Assembly: GCA_047967505.1 (NCBI GenBank)
Contig: CM106539.1
Source: Dipteris shenzhenensis
Lineage: Eukaryota; Polypodiophyta; Polypodiopsida; Gleicheniales
DNA length: 64,000 bases
Direction: 5' to 3' (one strand)
In this document: in pieces, positions 11,930 through 24,894 of the stretch
Layout of the letters: each line of letters begins with the position of its first letter
Numbering within the stretch: position 1 is the first letter of the stretch
Notes under the pieces: generated by a model
The model's database searches: none
The model's input: the letters and a program-made list of their open reading frames with translations, nothing else
Told to the model about the DNA's origin: nothing
Made by a program: the position numbers and the translations under genes

Positions 11930-14590
11930 TTCTTCTTGGCTTGAAGCCTTTGTAGTATTCGTTGATAGAACCACTAAAAGACTTCTTTTAAACTATTGGC
12001 TTTCTGTTTTCCTCCAAAATGTTGTGTATGTCTAAAGAATGCATTCTGTGCCATGTAGTATGATTTCTCCTTTCCTTGTGTGGACCAAATTGCAGGGCAT
12101 CCGTATTTTTTTACAAAGAAAGTAAGGTGATTGTAGATTATATGTTGTTTTTATACATAGGTAAGTGGGCATTAGAAATACATTAAAAAAATATTTTTTG
12201 CTTTAAAAAGTACATGCACAAAAATAAGATATTGTTCTTACCATGTAGTGAGTGATGTTACATGTTGTCCAAGCCTCTTTTATTTCCTTTCCAAAATTCT
12301 TCAAATGCTTGTTGATCATTCTTGCTCCAAGTATCTTGGTCACAAAAAACAAAAAGCTTATCTAAGCATTCCTACACTTCTACCTTGACATCTCTTGCCA
12401 ATCCATCTGCCTGATGATCTTTGACATCATTGTGTACTTTTCTCCACAAGTTATACTTTATATCCTTGATACATATGTTTTTTTACTGCCTTCATTTTTC
12501 TTTTCTCTAGACAGACAAAAATCTTCTAGCCTTTACTCCACCAATAGATGGCTTGATACGGACATCTTTTCCATTTCTAGATTTGTTAAGATCCTTTGTA
12601 ATATGTACATCTTCTCCATGGAGACCAATTTCTGATAGAACTGCGTCTAATGATTGCAGTGCCTCTTTTCTTCTGCTCTCAGGGCAAAGTTTCCATGCAA
12701 ATCCAATATATATGAAAACTAGTTTCTCAATGATCCTACATAATGCATGCAATTTACAAATGTGAACATTGCATAATGGGATCTCAAGAACTACTTTGAA
12801 ATTTGTATCTACTTTATCTCTGTTGGGTGCTCTTTTCCACCATTTAGAATCTAAGACATTGTGCTGGTTTGTTGTTGTAGTACAAGCAAGGAGACTTTGA
12901 GTTACCCCCTTTGCTTTTATTGAGCATACACTTCAATTTCTTAAGGTCACCTTCCATATTCCATTCAATTTGAAAATCACCCTTCCCTGGAACATGAAGA
13001 TGACGCCCTTGACTCTTTATAATTGATGGTATTTCTATTTGATGAAATACCAAGTAAAGTATTGCATGGTCCTTAGTCATTACCTATCATTTAAAACCAT
13101 AGGTTTGCAAGACATGTTATATAAAATTTATAACATCTTGAGCAAAGACTAATTTGAAAGCCGATAGTTTACATACCTCAAATGAGCCCAACCACCATAC
13201 ATACTTTTCCAATTGGACACTGAAGTGCTTTGAGCTAGACTTTGTGATCGATTGATCAAGTGCTCGATTCACCAGAGTGATAGAAACTCTCTCAATATTT
13301 TTTTCCTTGACAATTTCACACTCATCTAGCTTCACAACAAACTTCAAAACTCATTTACATTCTTCAAATGTGATATTGTAGAACTCAACCCTTAGTCTCT
13401 ACAGTTGTTCACAATCTATAAAAATATTATTCCAAGCATTATATGTAGTGCTTCCCTTTTCACTTTCATTTACACTTTCGATATGAAAGTACTGTCCAAT
13501 GAACTTACCAATTTCTTGGTTGAGAAGACCTCGTTCCTTCCACACTTGTGCTAGTGTTGGTAACAGCACATGTTTTATTCGTTGATCTTTTAATTTTCAT
13601 GACACAACTTTAAAAATTGAGGCATATCCTTTTCTGCTCAATCCACTCACATCAAGAGCCTTAGTGACATTAGCTCTACTTTATGATACAAAGTCTTTAA
13701 GAACTTCATGTTTTACCTTCTTAAACTTTTTTTCCTAAATCATGTTATTTGCAACAACAGTAGAGACTAAATCCTTCATTTGTTTGATGGGAATTAAATT
13801 AGGATCAACATTTTCTTTCTAAGGTCTCAAAATTTCCCTACAACAAGTACACTTTGCAATATTACAAATTTGCTTGCAAGAAAGAAACACATATACAAAT
13901 ACAATGGCTAAACAAGATGTGCTCTTACCTTGCTTTCTGTATTCTATGCTTACATCCTCCAGTGCCAGCTTTCAACTCCACAATGTTTTGAATTCTCTTT
14001 CTTCGTTGTCTATCTCCAAGAACCGTTCTCTTCATTCTTTCTCTTTGTAGCTCATTCTTTGTCTTTGAATGCTCTTTGATTTCCCTCTACAGCAGCTGAT
14101 CTTTCAATTTTGAATTTATCAACATTTCTTGTGCCTTCTCTATTCTTTCTTGGACATACAATGTCTTGTACATTTTCGTAGTTGAATGTTGAGCTGGTAT
14201 CCATACAATCCATTGTTTAGAGTTGACGGATTAGAAAATGGAGGGCTCGAATTTCTCAATGGGCATTTTGGGTAAATCTTTCCGTCGCACCATAAGTCGA
14301 TATGTTGGGAGCCTACTCTTCTTATGTTTTTCTTTCACTCAACATTTACAAGCAGACCCTTTCCTCTTTTATGTAGTGGTGCATATTGTTCTTCCAAATC
14401 ATGTGCAAATGGTCTTCTTTTGAGGTTCTTCTTCAGCAAGATGGTTGCGCATAGCCATTTTGTGAGGCTTAGTTCTTCATCTAGTCTGCTTTTTATTAAA
14501 CTCATCATTAATCTTTCACGATAACCATTCAAATATTTGAAATAATAGATTAGTTATGGGTTCTTTATGAGAGGCCACTGAAACACCATC
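11930..14590 (-). pseudogene. Broken multi-exon gene, transposase-like (unrecognised)
   Basis: I cannot name this family. Coding blocks on the minus strand, in order, are as follows. A basic, coiled-coil-like N-terminus covers about 14530-13935 (NELQRERMKRTVLGDRQRR), ending at a splice donor GTAAGA near 13932. A long exon covers about 13880-13180, with a Cys cluster (CNIAKCTCC), VWKERGLLNQEIGKFIGQYF, FVVKLDECEIVKEK and YVWWLGSFE, then a donor GTATGT near 13180. A block at 13079-12850 has NMEGDLKKLKCMLNKSKGG and PCLY. A block at 12750-12510 has LHALCRIIEKLV. A block at 12440-12245 ends at donor GTAAGA. A last block at 12110-11935 has WSTQGKEKSYYMAQNAFFRHTQH. Stops and shifts occur in several blocks. 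The spaced D, D, E residues would suit an RNase H-fold transposase, but that is inference. Confidence 0.55.
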
Positions 14591-14599
14591 GAAAGAGAT

Positions 14600-15825
14600 G
14601 TAGAATCTATATGGAGAGAGAATCTATATGGAGAGTTTAATGTAGCATCTTCTCAGTTATTTAAAAGGACTTATTCTCTGGACTTACACACTTGTAGTCT
14701 TGAACTAATATATATCTGTATTTTATTACTTTCTCCACATTTTAGAGGAGAGATAAAAGGGAAAATAGCAAATTTCTTACAAGGCCCCAAAATGAGCTCC
14801 CTTTTTTCCTAATGATTGTTGTAGGACGTTGCACAAATGAGCCTTGCCATAATGAGCCTCCTTAGGTCATTTTGCATTATTTCTTGTATAAGTCTCCATT
14901 TTACATCCATTTGAGCTTTCCTAGCTCTAGCATTGCATAGCATTTTGCACCAGTATAATGCTATCAAGCTTCTTTGAAGTTCCAAGTTGTACTTTGTATG
15001 CATGACTGCCGCATAGGTATCATAAACCGAGTCATTGTAGCATCATTGGGCATCACATGGTGAGATGTACTATCACACATACTAACACACATGGCTACTA
15101 CCTTGCATAAAGGACACCTCAAGGACCCTCTGTCCTTTTCGGTAGTAGCCACCATGCCAATGTCACATTTCCTTTCCAATAGACCTTTGAAGATTGCATC
15201 ATTCTTCATTTCAGTATTTAGTAGTCTAGGGCACAATGGATTGTGATATTCAATTACACCTACACATGAGCTCTTGCAAATCCTTCCCTCAAATGCAATA
15301 TTGTATAGGTTTTGTCCACAGGTCGTCAACATATTTGAGCTCCATTTCCTCCATTGGCCACTCCCTCCTGGGGGGATTTCTCAAAGATACAATCCCCATC
15401 ATACTCTCGTGGGAGATCCTCCACTTCACAAAGTGCTCGATCCTTCTCACCAAGATGCCTAAACTTATTGATGTACATCGAGAATGTATGTAAGCTACAA
15501 CACTGTACCCAAGAGATATTGCATTTTTGCTTTCTTTGGAAATTTCTAAGGAGGGTTCTTCCTCGTCTATTTCCAGTATCGCTCCTCTGGATTGCAATGG
15601 AGGGTTTTCATCAACAATTAGAAAAGGCATCCTCCCAGACGACCCAACCTTATCTACAATTTCTTTTGGTGGTGGCCATGAGGAATATCCACTTCCAATT
15701 TATGTGGACCTTCTACTCCCAGGCGATTCCAAAATACTTATTGGCTTGAGGGGACAGAGCCTCGATATTGTGGATCTCCAATCCACTATGGAGTGCATGC
15801 TCCAATTGTGTGTGTGTGCATGTAC
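14600..15825. other. No supported gene
   Basis: Open frames up to about 130 codons exist on both strands (for example 15289-15630 minus and 15527-15937 plus). They overlap each other and match nothing I recognise. The region is probably decayed repeat sequence. Confidence 0.5.

Positions 15826-15870
<45 letters not shown>
15826..15870. repeat. ATATAC microsatellite
   Basis: About seven tandem ACATAT-type hexamers. They generate artificial His/Ile or Met/Tyr repeats in three frames, which are not genes. Confidence 0.95.
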
Positions 15871-15871
<1 letters not shown>

Positions 15872-16649
15872 GTACATGGACATACACAAACACACATGAC
15901 TTTAATGAGGATTTGGCACACTTTTATTCCAATATGATCATGATCACACCATGTACCCCTTTAGTAAAAAAGGTGTATAAAGTCAAGCTCTATAGTGCAA
16001 TGAATAGACACAGAGTTGCTTAATAATATCAACCTCTATTGCGTGCTTAATAGTGATGTGATGAAAAGATGGGTGACAACCACACCAAACCTCCAAGCTT
16101 CACAACATCCACTCAATTTTCTTAGCTCCCACTGCAAAAGTCAATGGAACTCATAATCCCAAAGGCAGTGATAAAATAAAAACAAATACCCCAAGCTCAA
16201 AGCTTTCACATATCAACTTTGGATCTCAAATTACACTAACCCACAAAAAGGAAAAGGCACAACAACCCTAGAAACATATATGGAACCATACACCACCTTC
16301 TAGCTCAAACCCTACAAATATGTGCCTTGGCATTCCTCATATGCGAATGGATAGGAAAGGTAAATGGACTCAACTTTAAATGGGGATGCGGGCTTATACT
16401 TATAAGATACGGTAATATGGAATGGCATCTCTAAAACCTACATTTTTACAACTAAATTGTATTGAATTAGCAGTAATGTGAAGTAGAATAGCATAATAAG
16501 TTCCTCATTAATAATTATGATTATAGATCATGTGAGCATTTCTTGTGATCACATTATCATGATAGGAAAATATATACCTAAATTCTTTGTGTATGATGTA
16601 TATTCTTTTATTAGATGAACAATCTTTGGCTTATATCTTGTAAAGGCTT
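15871..16649. other. No supported gene
   Basis: AT-rich sequence without coding signal or recognisable element ends. Confidence 0.5.
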
Positions 16650-17640
16650 CATAAGGTAACTTTTTTCATTCAGCTTGGCTCTTTTTCTTTCAACAAATGT
16701 TCCATGCTTTATTTCTATAATTTTCATTTTGTTGAGGTGTGTCTGCACATAGGAATTGTCTCCTTATTCCATGATCTTTCAACAAAAAGATCACGAGAGT
16801 TGTAAGAATATACTCACATCTTGTGTCTGATGTAAGTAACTTGATTTTTATGCATGTCTAGTTTTCAAATATGACCTACTTTGAGTCAATAAGCACTCTT
16901 GACTTTTCTTTGAGAAAGTGAGGATAAAGTAGACCCAGCAATATCTGTTGTAAAAGTCAAGTAGTATAATTCTCTATTAATACTTCTAGTCTATGCATAA
17001 ATCTTAACAATAGATTTTACCAAGTAAGAGAACCTTTTGCTCTAGTGGTACTTTCGCCAAAGCTATCTGTAGCTTCTAAAGCAACATTCTTCATATACTT
17101 TTACAAGAAACTTGACTCTGGGAATACCAATTACCATAGTCTAATTCTTGAGTTGTATCATGATCCTAAAATTCACATGTCCATATCTCTTGTGCCGTAA
17201 CTTTGAGATTGGCATGGGTTGATACTCTATTATCATTGGACGTAGATTAAGAGTTGAATAAATTAGCCTAAATGATCGATCTCCTTTCATCGCTTTTCCA
17301 ACGAGTTGGAACCCTTTTGATTTGTCTCTAATAGTGCATCAATTTTGTTAAAGACTACTCTATAATTCTTCTTTGACATTTATCTAATGGACAAGACATT
17401 CTTATTGAGCTTTTGACATAGAGTACATCATACATCATTCCTTTCTTGCTTGAATATTGTCGATGGTACTTTTCCTTTCTTGTAAAAGAATTTGTAGTAT
17501 TAAAAATAGTGTAGATGATTTTCTTTGCTTAGGTTCTAAAGATTTCATTTATGCAAACTATTTTTTATGAACTGCCTTGTGAGATGATGCCACACTATTA
17601 ATTTATCATGGTCTCTAATTTTTTCCTTCTACATTGTTGT
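16650..17640 (-). pseudogene. pol: Copia integrase/protease relic E
   Basis: On the minus strand, 16900-16690 reads a degenerate integrase core: FLLKDHGIRRQF then CADTPQQNE, close to the family C form. Near 16670 is PYEAFTRYKPK. Further upstream, 17230-17050 reads the integrase N-terminal linker (KLRHKRYGH-like), and 17480-17350 a protease end (MMYDVLYVK...). Stops and indels are dense. No LTRs, PBS or PPT are found near it, so this is an internal fragment of an old copia element related to C. Confidence 0.68.
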
Positions 17641-19131
17641 CATGATAATTGCAATCACCTAAAGTACTTGATCATTAATGTAATTCTTCCATGCTTTCAA
17701 TTACAATATACATGTTTTTTCTGGTTTGATCATAGGAAATAATTTTTTAGATTTGCATAATGGTGGTATGGGTTCCTTGATAGAAGTTTAGTCGACCGAT
17801 TGAATGAGCACCAACTTTCCAATAGGGGCTATATAATGATAGCCCATACAGCCCATTAAATTTCACTTTTTCTATGGTCCTTATATTTGAACACTGTCCT
17901 TTACTATTTCTAGTACATAGCATCAAATAATCTTCATCAAGGCACATGGGTGGAAGTAGATGCCATCTATTGTATATATTTGTAGTAATACAATTTTATT
18001 TTCCATACTATCTCTCTATCTCTTTTTTATGAAGCTCTTGTTGTCGATGTTACCCACAAAAGTTATATTTTCCATATATAGTCTAGTCATCTTTGGTCTG
18101 GAATGTAAGCATTTTGAGTTTATTGGATGAATTATGCAAAATTTTGGGGTCACTATCTGTAATCTAGAACTATAGATTCCATATTCCTTAGTCAAATGTC
18201 ATGGTTTGTGCTTCTTCATTTTCAAGATATAATTGTTCTAGATGTTAAAGTTTGGATTATTACCTAGATGAAAATGCTTGATTCAAGTTTTTTGGGTCCT
18301 TCTATTTCTAGATTTTGGACCCAAGTGAGCAAGATTACAAGATTATAAAAACTGGATACTAAGCTTTTGTCTATAAAACCATGTTAATCTCAATCCATAT
18401 CCTATTGTCTACCTCTCTTGTTTCTAGGATGCATTAATTATACATATGCCTAAAAAACTATAAAAATACAAAAGTATATTAATAACTATGAAAAGCTACT
18501 TCACCATTGCTTTATTGGATTTATTGTAGATATAAGATAGACTCGTTGACTACTATTAAAGACTCATTAGTTGCCATGCCCGGCTGTCCATTCAATTAGA
18601 TACACTATGCATTGGATGGATAGAGGTGTATTGAGGTAAGTCGTCATGAGATGGAGGGAAATTAACCTTGATCAGTAGCACAGAGTCATCACACTAGAGA
18701 GTACTACTATTGTGCACCATCTCCATCTTGATTTACAATAGTTTGGAGACTCGTTGACCTCTGTAGCATTCAAAGCGGAGCAACCTTGGATCCATTTAAC
18801 TAATGGATAGAGATGGTTGATGCATAACAACTACGACATATTAGTGACGAGGAGGGTGCTCTAAAAAAAACAAAAATTAGACCCTGGAACATTTGAATGA
18901 AACATTAACCATGACACAAAACAATCTAATCAGTTCTCCTTTTTGCATTCATTTGCTACTCACTAATGGATGATGCAAGAACTATTCTCATATTTTTATC
19001 TTGGTGAGACACCACCTTAAATGACACAAAGATCACTCAGAATTAGTTTTATGTGGCTCTTCACCTTGCATCTTTCAAACCTCAACACTTATATAGGAGA
19101 TAGATATGCACATCATATAGTAGATTTTTTG
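17641..19131. other. No supported gene
   Basis: AT-rich. A 66-codon minus-strand frame at 17747-17947 may be a further piece of element E but has no diagnostic motif. Nothing else is recognised. Confidence 0.45.
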
Positions 19132-19216
19132 AAAACACACACACACACACAGAGCCGCGTGTGTGAAACCACTTATGAAAATAATATTGGGGGGAGAGAG
19201 AGAGAGAGAGAGAGAG
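19132..19216. repeat. AC and GA microsatellites
   Basis: An (AC)n run at about 19134-19152 and a (GA)n run at about 19194-19216, separated by unique sequence. Confidence 0.93.
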
Positions 19217-20329
19217 CAAGGTATTTCTTATTGTTGAAGCAATAGAATCAGGTCTTAGTTGGAATTATCAAGTGATGATAACAAATTAGGACACAAAATC
19301 AATATTGTCACCGCCATTCTCTATAATTCTCATGATATCTATAGACATACTTGGTGACGCATATCCCTAGGGAAGAATAAAGGGAACTTCTTAATGAAAG
19401 GAATAGCTTTCAAGAGCTTCCTTGATTCCATAGATACTTGTTTGTAGTTACTTCTCTCTTAAATTTGAAGGGATGTGCAAAGAAGGCGTATTGAAACAGG
19501 TCCATCAAATTGGGTCTTTTTCCTCCAAAAATATGAACTAGAAATATGTGTGATGGAGGAATGACATGGTGATACATAGATTGCCAAATCATGTTATTGT
19601 GGTATGAACATGCTTGCCTCTATGGTTCCTTTGTATTATTACAATGGGATGCTTCAAGATTGAATGTCCATAGCGATTCCTAATATGTCCTAAATTTTTC
19701 TACCGTGAATGCGATTTATACATTTGGCATATCCACATAGTTTTAAGATACCTTATTCAAATAAAGACTTTTCTTCCTAGAGTTGATATTTTGAGATATT
19801 TTTATCGTGTTTGTCTTATCAATGTATTTGTTATAAACAAAGGGGACGATTTAAGGGTGAAATTTATTTTATTGCACTTGAAGATGTGTTCCAATGAGGA
19901 CTAAACACAATGGCACATGTGCGCTACACTTTGCCACTTTTGACTTTGAGTGTGTAGTGGCTGTCAAAGCGGGATACATGAGTGGAAGCAAGTTTGGTGT
20001 GAAAAGAATCGGTAATTATTAAAGTTTGGTGAAGGCGTCAATATGAAATTATCAAGAGGTAAGGTGAAAGAAAATATGAGTGCCCTTGTGCCATGACAAG
20101 GCCCATTAGAATATGGGGAAGCACATAGTGTGATTCAAATTTCATAGTGGTGATCATTCTATGGACGTCTCTCCAATATGAGGAAACGTCTCCCAAAGGG
20201 ATGGTGGAGAAGAAGACCTTGCACGCGTTTAAAACTTGTAAAGTGTAGCCTTGGATTAGTACATCTATAGCTTCGAATAGCATTGGAATAGGAGGCGTCG
20301 AGCTAGAGCGTAGCCTTGTGGAAAAATCA
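19217..20329. other. No supported gene
   Basis: No element ends or coding motifs. A minus-strand frame (20038-20487) is open for 149 codons but has no recognisable domain and crosses the SINE-like patch. Confidence 0.45.
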
Positions 20330-20440
20330 TGCATGCCAAAAGGCACCCGTGCGGGAATCGAGCTCGTGACATGCTCGGTGGGCCGCGGGCGTAAGAATTT
20401 AGCCACCAGGTAGCGTGGCCGACACGGCAGCCAGAGTGAC
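20330..20440 (-). mobile_element. Possible tRNA-derived SINE head
   Basis: On the minus strand, GAGCTCGATTCCCGC (about 20365-20351) resembles a pol III B box (GGTTCGANTCC), inside a GC-rich stretch ending CACGGGTGCC. An A-box-like TGGTGGCTAAA lies about 40 bp upstream, roughly the tRNA spacing. Both boxes are degenerate and no tail or TSD was identified. A chance GC-rich fragment is the alternative. Confidence 0.33.
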
Positions 20441-20739
20441 ATGACACGAGCGTCGAAACAGACTGCCACATCAGCCGTCCGCGTCACGTGGCTCTACGCG
20501 AGGCTCGCATGCGCATTACGTAGTGGCCTAAGCGCAATGATTGTACGTATTATTATCACTTCTCTAATCAGCTTTGGTAGCATTCAGTACGTGGCCCTGT
20601 CTCTCTCTCTCTCTCAAACTTTACGACCATCTAATCGTTCGTTAGACATCATCCTTTCATGCCTTTAACGTGCAAATAAGGAGATGGCTAACGCATCAAT
20701 TAAAAATAAAATATACCCAATAGAAATCCTTTCCAATAG

Positions 20740-20772
20740 CCCCCCCCCTCCCCCCCCCCCCCCCCCCCCCCC
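20740..20772. repeat. 33-nt C homopolymer run
   Basis: Cytosine run interrupted by a single T at 20749. The minus strand is a G run able to form G-quadruplexes. The length may be affected by sequencing. Confidence 0.95.
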
Positions 20773-21033
20773 GAGTTGGTGTTTTGCAGTTATTAGCAAT
20801 AGTAGCTCCGTCCGTCAAGAAAGTTAACCTAAAGAGTAGGTCAATTAAGTTGATTAAGAAAGCAAAATTTTAGCCCTCTGCAAAAATTAATCTCTGCAGT
20901 CTTCGACAGTCTTCCAGATCCTTCTGTTTCCCCACGAATAACTATGTCGCTCACCTCTTTGCCTATTAGTATTTGTAGCGAGGTGGGTCAGAGGCGAATT
21001 AAGGTAAGGTGACGCCAAAATTAATAATGTGAA

Positions 21034-21120
21034 ACACGTGATACAATGCAAATTCGAGAAATTGGGATTCGAGAAGCTTTTGTCTAGAATGTTCTACGAT
21101 GATGCACCTATATATAGAGG
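21034..21120 (+). promoter_or_regulatory. Heat-shock-type promoter: G-box, HSE array, TATA
   Basis: Ordered signals on the plus strand. A G-box CACGTG is at about 21035-21040. Heat-shock element units follow: TTC 21053, GAA 21058, TTC 21068, GAA 21073, TTT 21078, then GAA 21087 and TTC 21092. Most are spaced by five bases, as in the HSF consensus nGAAnnTTCn. A TATATATA box is at about 21110-21117, and transcription would begin near 21140. The downstream 150 bp are GA-rich, like a plant 5' UTR. No open frame of a heat-shock protein follows, so the driven transcript is unknown: perhaps noncoding, a lost gene, or a first exon with a distant partner. Confidence 0.5.
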
Positions 21121-21449
21121 AGGGAGGAGGAGGGAGGCGGATGAAGCTCATTGAGGAAGGAGAGGGGGAGAGGAGCGGGCAATGGAGTGTAAAGGGATGA
21201 GGGGAGAGAGAGAGAGAAGCCAAGATGAGGGGAAAAGAAGCTGAGTTGAGGGGGCAAAGCAAGGAGATGGCGAGGTAGAAGCCACTGAAGGGGGCGGCCG
21301 TGAGAGGTGCACTGTGAGGCAAGGCAAGGGGGACAGATTCTTAAAACTTAGGTTAATTAGGGAGTATGAGTGGTGGTGAGGTCCCTCTGTCCTCTCTCGC
21401 CTCCCTCTAAATTAGCATCCCACCCAAACATCTCCACACCTCCCAAAGC

Positions 21450-24400
21450 CTGTCGGATTTTTTTTCGAAAAATTGTGATTGTGATCCATTTGATGCGAGA
21501 TGAAAATGTTGTGTAGTTTGTTAGTTATCGAATTTTGAATTTGAGCGGACCCATTAGAGGAGTCGGGCTAGTTAAACCAGTTCAATTTATGTCCCCCTAC
21601 TCAACTTTATTCTTATTCAATTAATTAGTTCCCCTCCCTCTCTATGGAAGCTAAAAATTAAAGCCATAAAGTGCCTTCCATGTATGTGCGTGTGCATGCA
21701 CCTGTGCACATGTATACATATATACATGTACAAATATATGTATGTTCACACACACATGCACGTACACACAAATAGGTGTGTTTGGAAGATAACATGAACC
21801 TCTCTTATGATTATTTGGTGCCCAAAAAGAGTTTTGAGATGGTCAGCGCACATATATGGCTTCAAGGCATTGAGTTTTTCATTTTCCATCCCTTCCATTA
21901 ATCAAGCAAGTTAAGTTGCGTCATCATATAAGCTGAAGCATTACACAAGCAATCTCGGCAATTTAGGCTTATCAAGCAACATTTTGTGGCTTTTATTCAA
22001 CATACATCAGTGTGAGCATATAAACAACTCATTTATTCACATTCATATTTCAATATAAGTTTTTGTAACGTTGGAAATGTGCATGATATGCCTTTATATG
22101 AAAGACTTTAAACATGTATATGACTTTAAAGTTTGCACATGAAGATTGGGGCTAAGGTATTGTCATATCAAGCATCGAATAAAAAATGGACATAAATTTA
22201 AGCTCGTATATGAAGCAAATTTACTTCTCAACCCTTGATCACGCGAGAGCAATGTATGTTTTAAAGTATTTTCCTTTCTAAAGTATCCATTGTCTTGGGC
22301 AATATCATACGCTCTATATTAAACTATCCATTCTTTATATAGAGCCCACACTCATTTTGATGCACTCAATTATTTAGGTGGTGTATCTTTTAATAAATCG
22401 GTCATGTTTTTTGTCAAATCTTCCATCTTGTACTTTAATATATAAAAAAATTGAGTTGGGATCTCGAAAGGCCAAAAGTGTTTGTCTTTCTCAAGCAAGT
22501 CAAAATCTTTTATGCAATGTCAAATATTAGTCTTTTTCCATGATAGTTACTCATGGTGGTGCACCTAATAGAAAATGCATAGCATCAAGATGCTTGCTAA
22601 AACGAGATCTGTGTATAAGGAGTTAACAAAATATCTATTACAATACCTCCTCTCTAAGTGTTCATGGTGGAACATGAGAATCATACCCCTTTTTGCTACC
22701 CCCCACCCCTTAATTCAACACTCAAGAGCTCTAGTTAAAATGTTCATCCAAATGATCAACATAAAAACTCTTATTGTATATAAGATATATTATTTTTGGC
22801 TAAAAAGTGGCTTTGTATTGATAATAAAAATTTATAAATAATGATCAAATAATTAGAACTGGTAATATCAACCTTCTCCCTAAATAGGCTTCCCATGGAC
22901 AAACATCTATCTATAAAATTACATGCTTGATCCAAACAATAGACCTACTACTATAGTAGAAAGATGAATTGTAGATAGAAGATAAGAAATTCTTCCAAAA
23001 AGAAGTGGAAAGCATATGAATCAAAGATGTGAAGGGAGATATGGAGGTTCATAGTGTTTTACCACAAAGGTAAGGGAGGTAGAGAGAGTGAGAGTTAGGC
23101 GATTGAAGACAATGCTGAGGCTTAAGTTGAAAGTAGATTGATTTGAAGAGTGAAGGATACAAGCCTCATTGAAATATAGTTTGAGCTGGCCTTATCTTCC
23201 ACACATAAATACATCACTGTTGATGTCAGTGATATGATCCCAAAGGTCAAGTAATATTTCAAACCCAAAACCCTTTTCACACTCACATTCAAACTAAAAC
23301 TTAGTTCTCAAACTTAGCTTTGAAGCACTAGAAAAATCCCCCTTCAGATTAAAGATGGTGAGACCCAACACGCAGAGAGATAATTGATCTCCAACTCCAC
23401 TACAATACTACAAAGAGGTGGACTGATCATATGCACCTCTCATTCCATAGTTATCCCCTCAATCAGCTTGTAACTAGTAGGTGAGACCATCAACCAATCA
23501 CCCCCCTAGATCCTAACTAGGTATAAGGTATATCTTAGAAACCGAGTTGAGGATCTCACACAAAGGCTCATTTTTGGGGGACTACCTAGGGTAGAGTACC
23601 CTATTGACTTAACACATATACATACAAGACAAACACAAATTGGTAAAATAATTTTCTCACAAAGTGCAAAATCCTTTCAAACGCACACAAGTCACAACAC
23701 ACAAATTCCTTCAACTAAAAGCCAGTTCTCACACTTAGCTCCAAAACCACCAAAAGATAGAGGATATCCTTCCAAAAAGCTAAGAGATATCCCACCAACA
23801 TGGACCATATAGTTTATGTGTTGTTCCAGTGTATGTGGGATATCCTCCCTTGCACCTTCTTGACTTGTAAAATTCTAGTGGACCTATTGGTTTCTCATTA
23901 TATCATGCATGATCTTGGCGAGTTTCCCATTGAATATCTGGATCTATTGTATGAGATTGTCTTTCTCTTATTCAGCTAATGTGCAACTACTTCCTCAAAT
24001 TTAAGAGGAATTGAAAGCTACTTCTAGATTCAGTCCAAATGAACCGTAATGCATGAGTTCTCAGATGGCTGTTCTTCCCACTTAAGTTTAATTGATTCCC
24101 TAATAAGATAGCTCTCTATCTAATGTACTTTTTGCATGCTGGCATGCTAAAAAAAGATGGGAGATGTCCTCTTTGTGCTCTAAGAATTTTTTGCATCTCC
24201 CATCCCCTTTTCCTATCTTTTCCCCAATTTTGGTGTCTAAATAAATTGCTTTTCAAGATGATCCAATGCAAAGTATACATATTTCCTTGGATGTCCTTCT
24301 ATCTAGTCACAAGGAAAGATTATGATTCCCCCCATTCACACAAAATTTTGCATTGGCATTTGTTACTAGAAGATAAATATAAGAAATGAAAACTAGACGC

Positions 24401-24894
24401 AAACCCTAGCTTGAAGGGATTGGATTAAGAAGCCCCATTCAAGCTTGAATAAGATTTACCAAAGTCAAGTCTCAAAAGTAGGTATCTTAGTGAGTGTCCT
24501 CAGCATGCTCACAACCTTCCTAGATGTTTATGATCATGCTACTAAATGCCTATCCTTAAAGAATCCTTTCTCCTTTGTGTTCAGGGAAAATCCATTTGTT
24601 GATTCTCATTTGGATCCTTATTGTAAGAGCCTTTGCAAATACTTTGTAGCTACAATTCAACATTGTTAATTCTCATGATTTTTTTATTTCATCCTTTATT
24701 CCCTCCTTATGGCTCCACTTGATGATCCCTTCATTAACATGAGAAGCTAAACACAAACTACATTTTCCTCTCAAGTTCAATTTAAAAATCCCCTCTATAA
24801 CTATATCTAGTGACAAATAATTTTTGCTATTAAAAATTTTCTTTTTGTTGAGAATTGCATGCTTTCATATGTATTCACAGTAATTGATGATATA
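21450..24894. other. No supported gene
   Basis: AT-rich sequence. A GT/AC-rich patch lies near 21685-21770. Two loosely similar stretches (about 23250-23350 and 23665-23760) share ACTTAGCTxxxAA wording. A short CPLC-containing plus frame near 24123 may be a LINE scrap but is too short to call. Confidence 0.45.

Noticed and set aside
15527-16023. Open frames with His/Ile or Thr/Tyr repeats
   Set aside because: Produced by translating the ATATAC microsatellite in different frames on both strands.
20038-20487. 149-codon minus-strand frame as a host gene
   Set aside because: No domain, crosses the SINE-like patch, and its composition changes sharply at the CpG-rich boundary.
24123-24389. Short frame with KKDGRCPLC, like the zinc end of LINE ORF2
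   Set aside because: Only one short motif, with no flanking LINE domains on that strand.
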